Below are positions 1 to 5,359 of a DNA stretch of 5,629 nucleotides, piece after piece (position 1 is the first letter of the stretch; every line of letters starts with the position of its first letter). A program made the translations under genes and the position numbers. The notes beneath the pieces are model-generated. The model ran no database searches. It was given only the letters and a program-made list of their open reading frames with translations, and was not told the DNA's origin. The stretch comes from Hyphomicrobiaceae bacterium (GTDB taxonomy: Bacteria; Pseudomonadota; Alphaproteobacteria; Rhizobiales; Hyphomicrobiaceae), in NCBI GenBank assembly GCA_021775715.1, contig JAJFHI010000468.1, positions 1-5,629 on the forward strand, read 5' to 3'.

Positions 1-57
1 GTCGCCTCGAAGCGTCCCACGCAGCGCCTGCCGTGGCCGTCGCTCAGATATTAGCAT
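1..57 (-). CDS. Possible start of a further operon gene, cut by the left edge
   Basis: After the DUF447 stop (74-76) an ATG at 57 opens a frame that runs without a stop to the left edge, giving 19 residues beginning MLISERRPRQALRG. A GAGGG-like ribosome site lies 12 bases upstream, overlapping the DUF447 stop, and the 16-bp spacing fits the rest of the operon. Nineteen residues are too few to recognise a family, and the Arg-rich composition could be chance, since another frame here is also open after a TGA at 47-49. I treat it as a candidate only. Confidence 0.28.
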   Translation of the reverse strand, partial: MLISERRPRQALRGTLRGD

Positions 58-73
58 CGTCGCTGAACGCCCT

Positions 74-643
74 CTAGGCTTGCTTCTCGCGCCACGCATC
101 AACGCGTTCCATCAACCAGCTCCACGCCTCTTCTTCACGCGTTCCCGCTGTTTTCAAGATTGCAATTTCAAGATACTTGAGCTCTGCCTCAACCTTCTCT
201 GACGGCAACATATGAAGGCGCGACACCAACACCGCGCACTCCAACACGGCCGCCTGCGCCCGGTTCATTCCCGTCCATGGAGCATGATTACCAACGTGGG
301 CCACTCGACAGACAAACTTTGGACGCACATCGTCTTCGATGACCTCTTCAACCGCCAGTTCCCAATGCGACAACGCCGCCTCCAACACACCGCCTTGCAC
401 TTGTTCCGCCTTGCGCACAGCCCAATCCCGTCGCCCCGTCAGGCAGCCTGCGAACACGCGCACGTCGTCGGTATGGTTCGCCACCGCAAACGGTACAGCA
501 CGCAAATTGTCCAACGTCCGTGACGGCTTGAACGGAGCAATCGTCCAGCGATCACCATCGGTTGCAATCAACCCAAGCGGTGCGATGTGCACATCGCCAG
601 CCGAATTTGAGGTCGTCACAATGGTTTCTGTAATCAGCGGCAT
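74..643 (-). CDS. DUF447 family protein of the H4MPT/methanofuran gene set
   Basis: This 189-residue cytoplasmic protein matches the DUF447 family known from methanogens and H4MPT-containing bacteria. The N-terminal half looks like a split beta-barrel of the FMN-binding type: ITETIVTTSNSAGDVHIAPLG (4-24), then WTIAPFKPSRTLDNLRA (33-49), VANHTDDVRVFAGCLTG (54-70) and HWELAVEEV (93-101). The C-terminal half is helical, with GMNRAQAAVLECAVLVSRLHML (125-146), VEAELKYLEIAILKTAG (151-167) and EEAWSWLMERVDAW (171-184), all typical of the family. No signal peptide or membrane segment is seen. It starts 24 bp after the preceding stop with GGAG 10 bases upstream of the ATG. The reaction is not established to my knowledge; consistent linkage to cofactor genes suggests a biosynthetic or flavin-dependent role. 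The family call is firm, the function open. Confidence 0.85.
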   Translation of the reverse strand: MPLITETIVTTSNSAGDVHIAPLGLIATDGDRWTIAPFKPSRTLDNLRAVPFAVANHTDDVRVFAGCLTGRRDWAVRKAEQVQGGVLEAALSHWELAVEEVIEDDVRPKFVCRVAHVGNHAPWTGMNRAQAAVLECAVLVSRLHMLPSEKVEAELKYLEIAILKTAGTREEEAWSWLMERVDAWREKQA

Positions 644-653
644 GGCGCGTTTG

Positions 654-657
654 CTCC
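654..657 (-). promoter_or_regulatory. Ribosome binding site of the DUF447 gene
   Basis: GGAG on the minus strand sits 10 bases before the ATG at 643, in the 24-bp spacer after the preceding gene. It supports the start MPLITETIVTT. Confidence 0.5.
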
Positions 658-667
658 GACGTCTTGT

Positions 668-2140
668 TCACTCTGACTTCTCGTCAGATTGTTTCTTATT
701 TGCGCGGGCCTCGTCATCAAGGCGACGTTTGTGGCGTTCTTTCGCTTGCTTTGCACGTTTGGCCTTCAACGTTGCACCTTCCTCAGCATGACGCATCTTG
801 TTTTCCACCAGCTTGTCGGCTGACACGCCCCAGTCGATCGGTCGGTCCTGAACATAGCGCTTTCCCAGCGCCTGCGCGATCTCCGCCTTTGCCAACTCAT
901 AGCCAAGATAAAACGCATGGCTGCTGTCGTCGTCGACATCTAGCTTCGGGTAGAGCGCAAATGCGTCTTTGGCCGTGGCATGCATATCGCGGTTATAGAT
1001 GTGCACACCGTCACCTGCAGCTTCAATACGATAATTCAAATCGCGCACCGCCTTTGCCATCTCGGCGATTTGATCAGGCGTCTGCGTGAACGGCTTCAAA
1101 TTATGCAACGACAGCAAGCCATCACCGTACCCTTTCGGCAATCCATCGTCTGCCTTGGCGCGATACATCAACCGGCGTGCGCCATCGTGCTCTTCAATGG
1201 TGCGCCTGGTGTGTGGTGAGACCTGCACGACCAGGACATTACCGATCTTAAGCTCCGAACAAATTCCCATCAGCGCAGCGGTCACGCCCAAACTGTCAGC
1301 ATCGGTCAACTCTGTGAGGTTGCCGGTCCCCATCAATATCTCGACGTCCGGCCGCTTCCGCCTCAACTCGGCATAGCGCTCCAGGGAGGGCATAAATCCG
1401 AAATGAATGGGATCAAGGATCGGGTCGGCAATATGTGTGATGCCACGTTCGTTTGCCAAATCAATTGCCCGCAGCAATGACGCCAAATCACCATGCGGTT
1501 TCGGCACCAATACTGGAACGCAGTCCGTTCCCGCGACCACATCCAGAGTTGTTTCATCAAGGCTCAGAACGAAATCGGCACCCGCCTTTGCACCGCGTTC
1601 CAGTTCAGCAACATCACCTGAATCAACGCTCACCCGCATGCCCTCTGCCTTGAGAGCCATGATCGCCTCTTCCAAATGCGCAAATCGTGTGTCGGGCTGA
1701 CAACCTATATCAATCACATCAGCGCCCGCCGCCGCATGCCCCTTGGCGCGCGCAACAATGTCGTCAACCGTCAACGTCGGCGCTTCTATAATCTCGGCAA
1801 AAATCCTAACATCGTATTGCGACAGATCGGGTGGTCCGCCGTCGTGTCCGAAATACTGCGGGATGTCGATCACTTCGTCCGGGCCCCGCTCAAACGGCAC
1901 CCCGTAATGCGAGCTGAGTTTGTCCAAATCCATACGCGTGCGTCCGGGCACAATCACACGGTTCACACCAAGCGGTTTGGACAAGCGTTTGGTGACAATT
2001 GCTTCCGTCATTAACGCCGCGACTTTGACGCCAATATTCACAACCCGCCACGAGTCATCGGCCAACCCAAGGCCGGCTACCTGGGCTGTCAAACGATGTT
2101 CGGCCAAATGACCTGTCAGGAAGAGGAGCTTTTCAGCCAT
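668..2140 (-). CDS. Dihydropteroate synthase-related protein (DUF6513 / TIGR00284-like)
   Basis: This 490-residue protein belongs to the dihydropteroate-synthase-like family shared by methanogens and H4MPT-using bacteria. It is far larger than ordinary FolP (about 280 residues). Domains: an N-terminal alpha/beta region (1-115) starting KLLFLTGHLAEHRL; a TIM-barrel pterin-binding-like core (about 115-310) with AGADVIDIGCQPDTR (138-152), VSVDSGD (170-176), GADFVLSLDE (187-196), HIADPILDP (236-244) and ILMGTGNLTELTDADS (268-283); then a C-terminal domain with DGVHIYNRDMHATA (377-390) and SSHAFYLGYELAKAEIAQALGKRY (406-429). The last 45 residues are Lys/Arg/Glu-rich and probably an extended helix. 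It likely handles a pterin or a related ring in H4MPT synthesis, but the reaction is not settled for this family, so I give no symbol. The start is supported by GAGG 10 bases upstream, inside the flavoprotein gene, with a 25-bp overlap. Confidence 0.86.
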   Translation of the reverse strand: MAEKLLFLTGHLAEHRLTAQVAGLGLADDSWRVVNIGVKVAALMTEAIVTKRLSKPLGVNRVIVPGRTRMDLDKLSSHYGVPFERGPDEVIDIPQYFGHDGGPPDLSQYDVRIFAEIIEAPTLTVDDIVARAKGHAAAGADVIDIGCQPDTRFAHLEEAIMALKAEGMRVSVDSGDVAELERGAKAGADFVLSLDETTLDVVAGTDCVPVLVPKPHGDLASLLRAIDLANERGITHIADPILDPIHFGFMPSLERYAELRRKRPDVEILMGTGNLTELTDADSLGVTAALMGICSELKIGNVLVVQVSPHTRRTIEEHDGARRLMYRAKADDGLPKGYGDGLLSLHNLKPFTQTPDQIAEMAKAVRDLNYRIEAAGDGVHIYNRDMHATAKDAFALYPKLDVDDDSSHAFYLGYELAKAEIAQALGKRYVQDRPIDWGVSADKLVENKMRHAEEGATLKAKRAKQAKERHKRRLDDEARANKKQSDEKSE

Positions 2141-2676
2141 TCAAGACGCGCCTCAATCGCCGCTTCGAGATGGGCCACGCTTTCAACAACGGTCGTTTCC
2201 TCGAAGCTTTTGAGGCTCTCGGTGTTGGCAAGATCAATCCGTCGCGGATAAACCTTGACCATCCCCTTCGGCGCCTCGGTGTCCATTTCCGGTGCATTAT
2301 CGCATGCAAACACGATCGATGGCACGCGGCACTTGCCAGCCTGGGCAAAAACATTGGTGGCAAGGTTATCGGAGATGCCAGCAACGCACTTTGCGACCGT
2401 GTTCGACGTCGCTGGCGCCACGATCAGCGTGTGGTAGACGCCGTAATAAAAGTTTCCGACCGGCACAGCCGACGCCGTCGTGTCCTTGAAGACGCGCGTG
2501 CCATCCGGCAAATCAAGCTTTTGCTTGTACATGCTAATTACTTCAGCCGCGGCTTTGGAGACAAACACATCCATGTCCGGCAGCCTCTGCATCAGCTCCA
2601 GACTTTCTTTAAAGAAGTGTCCCGAACCCGTAAGCGCCCATCCAAACCGCGGCGTTTTTATTTTTTCTTTTACCAT
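2116..2676 (-). CDS. HFCD-family flavoprotein, DmrB/archaeoflavoprotein AfpA-like
   Basis: This 186-residue flavoprotein resembles the group containing bacterial dihydromethanopterin reductase DmrB and archaeoflavoprotein AfpA. DmrB-type enzymes use FMN to reduce dihydromethanopterin to H4MPT, the last step in making the cofactor. Visible are a first strand and flavin-phosphate loop GWALTGSGHFFKESLEL (12-28), FVSKAAAEVISMY (38-50), and the flavoprotein-family motif IVAPATSNTVAKCVAGISDNLATN (85-108) with the conserved Pro and Asn residues that cover the flavin ring. ACDNAP (124-129) and YPRRIDLAN (143-151) are typical of the AfpA/DmrB branch. It starts 9 bp after the kinase stop, with a weak AGGCG ribosome site, and its end overlaps the next gene by 25 bp. 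It is not a full phosphopantothenoylcysteine decarboxylase. The reductase role is inferred from family and context; another reductive step in the pathway is possible. Confidence 0.83.
   Translation of the reverse strand: MVKEKIKTPRFGWALTGSGHFFKESLELMQRLPDMDVFVSKAAAEVISMYKQKLDLPDGTRVFKDTTASAVPVGNFYYGVYHTLIVAPATSNTVAKCVAGISDNLATNVFAQAGKCRVPSIVFACDNAPEMDTEAPKGMVKVYPRRIDLANTESLKSFEETTVVESVAHLEAAIEARLEWLKSSSS
2151..2154 (-). promoter_or_regulatory. Ribosome binding site of the dihydropteroate synthase-related gene
   Basis: GAGG on the minus strand lies 10 bases before the ATG at 2140, inside the last codons of the flavoprotein gene. It fixes the start at MAEKLLFLTG, matching where the family usually begins. 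Confidence 0.5.
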
Positions 2677-2685
2677 CTCATTCGC

Positions 2686-3288
2686 CTAACACGCCACGGC
2701 CAAGGCGTCGACATCTCTCGCAAGCCGACCAAGTTGCATTGCACCGCGCACCTCTGCCAGCAAGCCGGCCCGGCGAACGACCATTGGAAACCATGGATCG
2801 ACAACTCCGCGCCGCGCCAGCGCCGACCACGACCAACCTGGTGCCACTCGCTGCGACTTCACCAGCAGGCAGCGTGCATCACCAATCAACTCCGCCAAGC
2901 GCGCTGCCAACGCGTCAGACGTGACACTCCAATCGCTTGGCAAGGTCGCATCGAGTGCCATCATTTGTTCCGGCGACCAGACCGGCACATGACCACTCGA
3001 AAGCGCGCTGCGGATATCAGTCATAGTCCGGGAAACGATAAATTTCGGCGATAACGCTGCCATCACTTCGCCAGTGGCCGTCATTGCTGCCAAGGCCTTG
3101 TCATGCGCAATCGCATCCGAAAAGCCATCCAATTTCTGAGCCCTGCGCACATCGTCGGCCAGAGCACCTCCACCCGGCACAATCACAACAGGCCGCGTTG
3201 CGCGCGCTAACACATGCAGAACCGCACAATGCCGCCCGGTACGTACGAGACTGCCGCCAACCTTAATAACAATAATGGGAGTGGGCAT
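2686..3288 (-). CDS. mfnE: Amino acid kinase family protein, MfnE-like aminomethylfuran-phosphate kinase
   Basis: MfnE phosphorylates [5-(aminomethyl)furan-3-yl]methyl phosphate to the diphosphate, activating it for joining to tyramine-glutamate in methanofuran synthesis. The 200-residue product is a short amino-acid-kinase fold: VIKVGGSL (7-14) for phosphate binding, VIVPGGGALAD (35-45), WSVTSDALAARLAELIG (120-136) in the nucleotide-binding half, LLVKS (141-145) and GVVDPWFP (161-168). It is much shorter than aspartate or glutamate kinases and has no ACT or PUA domain, which fits MfnE. The frame is open back to 3471, but that extension overlaps folB and is Cys/Arg-rich, so it is not used. 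ATG at 3288 puts the glycine loop at the usual distance from the N-terminus; ATG at 3300 (MPRH added) is nearly as good, and neither has a clear ribosome site. Fold is certain; MfnE identity rests on size and neighbours. Confidence 0.78.
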   Translation of the reverse strand: MPTPIIVIKVGGSLVRTGRHCAVLHVLARATRPVVIVPGGGALADDVRRAQKLDGFSDAIAHDKALAAMTATGEVMAALSPKFIVSRTMTDIRSALSSGHVPVWSPEQMMALDATLPSDWSVTSDALAARLAELIGDARCLLVKSQRVAPGWSWSALARRGVVDPWFPMVVRRAGLLAEVRGAMQLGRLARDVDALAVAC

Positions 3289-3310
3289 GTGCCGTGGCAT
3301 GAACGGATGC

Positions 3311-3757
3311 CTAACGCACCGACCCGGTAAATTCCGCATGACGCAGCCCGCCACGTGGACGCACAATCTCGACACCAAGTGCGGCCGGTTCAAACTCAAG
3401 TTTCTCAACACGCACGCGCACAGAGACAATACGATCATCGGCCAAAATATGCGCCGCGATGCGTTCGGCAATCGTCTCGACGAGATTGATGTGCCCGGCG
3501 CCCGTCACCTCTTTCGCAGCCTTGATAAGATTATCGTACGATGGCACCTCGGCAATCTGGTCATGTTCGCTTTGCACATCCGGGCGCACAATGGCTTCGA
3601 TCGAAAATCCAACCTTTTGTTTGCGCCCCTGCTCTTCCGGATAAACACCGGCTTCAATTGGCAGCACCAGATCGCGCACGAAAATGCGATCGCGCGGGCC
3701 CTCGGCATGAGCCGCATTTTGAATGTGGCGGCCTGCCAGTTTCGCCATGTCTGTCAT
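3311..3757 (-). CDS. folB: Dihydroneopterin aldolase family protein (FolB-like)
   Basis: Dihydroneopterin aldolase removes the side chain of dihydroneopterin to give 6-hydroxymethyl-dihydropterin, the pterin block shared by folate and H4MPT. The 148-residue product has the tunnelling-fold pattern: an IFVRDLVLPIEAGVYPEE first strand and turn (25-42), VPSYDNLIKA (71-80), LVETIAERIAAHIL (92-105) and VRVRVEKLEFEPAALGVEIVR (113-133). Y74, E94 and K119 appear to match the conserved active-site Tyr, Glu and Lys of the family, with the Tyr-Glu spacing of 20 kept. The N-terminal 23 residues are an extension relative to compact FolB proteins of about 120 residues. The start at 3757 has a good ribosome site; Met4 (codon at 3748) is possible. 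Its place between mfnB and the kinase suggests a copy dedicated to H4MPT, not general folate supply. That role, and whether it acts as aldolase or epimerase, is inferred. Confidence 0.87.
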   Translation of the reverse strand: MTDMAKLAGRHIQNAAHAEGPRDRIFVRDLVLPIEAGVYPEEQGRKQKVGFSIEAIVRPDVQSEHDQIAEVPSYDNLIKAAKEVTGAGHINLVETIAERIAAHILADDRIVSVRVRVEKLEFEPAALGVEIVRPRGGLRHAEFTGSVR

Positions 3758-3842
3758 GGTCTTTTTTCCTTTTGGCCAAAAACAACAAGAAAGAGCAACA
3801 AGAGGTGGACCACAAACGACGTGTGGTTGGAAGAAATGATCA
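3758..3842 (-). other. Gap between mfnB and folB with a short inverted repeat
   Basis: These 85 bp are the only real gap between genes in the operon. They are T-rich on the coding strand. They contain a perfect 6-bp inverted repeat (ACCACA and TGTGGT, at 3809-3814 and 3822-3827) with a 7-base spacer, and an 8-base direct repeat CAACAAGA on the plus strand (3783-3790 and 3796-3803). No T-tract follows the hairpin, so it is not a standard terminator. I see no convincing -35/-10 pair. It could be an mRNA processing or folding site, a weak internal promoter, or nothing. Confidence 0.35.
3765..3771 (-). promoter_or_regulatory. Ribosome binding site of folB, deciding its start
   Basis: The minus strand reads AAGGAAA, with AAGGA lying 9 bases before the ATG at 3757. 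This places the folB start at 3757, far inside the open frame that extends back to 3916 through the gap and into mfnB. Confidence 0.65.
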
Positions 3843-4631
3843 TCAATGCTTCGCGGACGAAACTTGCAGATATGAGGGTACGGCGGCGCGCACGTCTTGC
3901 AAAGCCCCAATATCAAGGCGTGCCGTCCGTTCGTGCTTAGCGGTCAGGGCGCCACGAAAACCCACGATATCTGGGCTACATCTGAGAATAAGTGGCAAAT
4001 CCGCAATTGTAAGACCGCCCGCCAAACCCGCTTTAAGCCCTTCTCTCCGCCCTACGTTGATAAATTCATTCAGCCGGATCACAGTCAGACAGCCAAGAAG
4101 ACCGCCAGCGACCTTGTCGGCCGTATCGAGCATGACCCCGTAAAACCCAGCCTTCGCCAATGTAGAAATTACGGAAAAATCGGGATCACGGTCAGCCAGA
4201 AGCACAGCGACCAGTTTCGCGTTGGTCGGCATCGAGTGCGCCATTGTCTTTGACAACGCCACCGCATCAACGTCGGGGAACAGTCCGATCTTGATGATAT
4301 CCGCACCGGCATCCGTCATTGCCTGCGCGGCCTCGGCAATTTCAGCAGCAGATCGCAGCTCATCGCCAAGCGTGGCACTTAAGGGAATGTGGCCCGGGAC
4401 AACGCCACGGATACGGCGCAACATTTCAGTCGCAACCGCCCCAAGTGCTCCCGCCCGCGGCTCCTTGGCATCAATAAAATCGACGCCAGCTTTTACACAC
4501 GCCGAAGCCTCGGCTGCATCACGCACGCTGGCCAGCATGGCAACAGGCCCCATCAAGCCATAGAGATCTTGTGTTGTATCGCCGTTTGGCCCACGCACCT
4601 CGGCGGGCTTCAGGCCAATGCCCGCGGTCAT
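3843..4631 (-). CDS. mfnB: (5-formylfuran-3-yl)methyl phosphate synthase (MfnB, DUF556 family)
   Basis: MfnB builds the furan ring of methanofuran by condensing two molecules of glyceraldehyde 3-phosphate into 4-(hydroxymethyl)-2-furaldehyde phosphate. This 262-residue TIM-barrel protein carries the family hallmark MLASVRDAAEA (32-42) and FIDAKEPRAGALG (52-64). The lysines and aspartate described as catalytic in the Methanocaldococcus enzyme (K27, K85, D151, K155) appear to match K56 in DAKEP, K114 in IKIGL, and D169 with K173 in LDTADK; the spacing K56-K114 and D169-K173 equals that of the archaeal enzyme. About 30 residues precede the core, more than in the archaeal enzyme of about 235 residues. 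Met27 (codon at 4553) is an alternative start, but the ATGA overlap with the ATPase stop favours the first ATG, which has no Shine-Dalgarno and is probably reached by translational coupling. Two TGA stops in a row end the gene. An 85-bp gap follows before folB. Confidence 0.9.
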   Translation of the reverse strand: MTAGIGLKPAEVRGPNGDTTQDLYGLMGPVAMLASVRDAAEASACVKAGVDFIDAKEPRAGALGAVATEMLRRIRGVVPGHIPLSATLGDELRSAAEIAEAAQAMTDAGADIIKIGLFPDVDAVALSKTMAHSMPTNAKLVAVLLADRDPDFSVISTLAKAGFYGVMLDTADKVAGGLLGCLTVIRLNEFINVGRREGLKAGLAGGLTIADLPLILRCSPDIVGFRGALTAKHERTARLDIGALQDVRAAVPSYLQVSSAKH

Positions 4632-5359
4632 ACGACTGTCGCGAACACGCGCTCTTGTTCAGCGCGAACCGCGTCCGGATCAGCGCGCTGTTCGCGTGTC
4701 AGTTCGATCGCGGTATCCTGCACGATTGTAGCCGGTTGGCCGCCAACGCGAATAATACGCGTGGCCAACATCACCGACTCGGTGCGGTCGTGCGTGACAA
4801 ACAAAACCGTTGTCGGGCTACGGTTCCAAAGGTCAATTAGCAGCTGGCGCAACGATTGCGCGGTGGGATCATCAAGCGACACAAACGGCTCGTCCATCAG
4901 CAAAATGTCTGGCTCCAGGATAAACGCCCGCGCCAACGCCGCCCTTCGCTGCATACCAAGCGACAAGCGCTCAGGATAAACATCACCAAGTCCTTCGAGG
5001 CCGACACTTGCCAACATCTCAGGAATTTTTTTCAGCTTCGGATCGCCGTCTTCCATCACCAGTGCGATGTTCTCGTGCACCGTGCGCCACGGTAACAAGC
5101 GCGGCGCTTGAAACATAAACGACAACAACGGATCACCGCCACCAAGCGACACCCGACCCTGATAGTCATGATCAAGGCCTGAGACGACATTCAACAACGT
5201 CGACTTTCCGCAACCCGATGGACCTGTGATGACGACAAACGAACCCGAATCGACATTGAGTTCGACGTCTCGCAGCACGTTGAGCGGCGGACGGCCAACA
5301 GTTGCCGGAAACGTCTTGGCATCCACGCGAATGGATACAGCGCCTGTTACCTCCGCCAT
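4628..5359 (-). CDS. ABC transporter ATP-binding protein, NitT/TauT (SsuB/TauB-like) family
   Basis: This 243-residue cytoplasmic ATPase would drive the importer whose permease is encoded just upstream. All nucleotide-binding motifs are visible: Walker A GPSGCGKST (46-54), Q-loop MFQAPRLLPW (82-91), signature LSLGMQRR (132-139), Walker B ILLMDEP (152-158), D-loop SLD (161-163) and switch histidine H190 in VTHD. The LLPWRTVHENIAL stretch after the Q-loop is characteristic of the nitrate/sulfonate/taurine branch. The signature has Leu where most members have Gly at its third position, and the stretch between Walker A and the Q-loop is short. The start is supported by a GAGGG ribosome site 7 bases upstream and by overlap with the permease 3' end. 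The stop overlaps the mfnB start, so expression is probably coupled to cofactor synthesis. The family assignment is secure; the substrate is unknown. Confidence 0.93.
   Translation of the reverse strand: MAEVTGAVSIRVDAKTFPATVGRPPLNVLRDVELNVDSGSFVVITGPSGCGKSTLLNVVSGLDHDYQGRVSLGGGDPLLSFMFQAPRLLPWRTVHENIALVMEDGDPKLKKIPEMLASVGLEGLGDVYPERLSLGMQRRAALARAFILEPDILLMDEPFVSLDDPTAQSLRQLLIDLWNRSPTTVLFVTHDRTESVMLATRIIRVGGQPATIVQDTAIELTREQRADPDAVRAEQERVFATVV

Noticed and set aside
1363..1560. Second minus-strand frame of 65 codons inside the dihydropteroate-synthase-related gene
   Set aside because: It overlaps the conserved core of a real gene in another frame, and its Trp/Arg/Cys-rich composition is typical of a shadow frame.
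2170..3054. Plus-strand open frame of 294 codons opposite the flavoprotein and kinase genes
   Set aside because: It spans two well-supported minus-strand genes, is rich in Arg, His and Pro as expected of antisense frames in GC-rich DNA, and has no recognisable motif.
3289..3471. N-terminal extension of the kinase frame back to ATG 3471
   Set aside because: The extension lies inside folB, reads as Cys/Arg/Leu-rich sequence with no similarity to kinase N-termini, and the KVGGSL motif is correctly placed from ATG 3288.
3809..3827. Inverted repeat as an intrinsic terminator after mfnB
   Set aside because: The stem is only 6 bp and no run of T follows on the coding strand, so a rho-independent terminator is not supported.
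3758..3916. N-terminal extension of the folB frame back to 3916
   Set aside because: It crosses the gap and the mfnB 3' end, and the translation is not FolB-like. A good ribosome site sits just before ATG 3757.
3275..3940. Plus-strand open frame of 221 codons opposite folB
   Set aside because: It is a shadow of folB and the following gap; composition is unlike a real protein and no family is recognisable.
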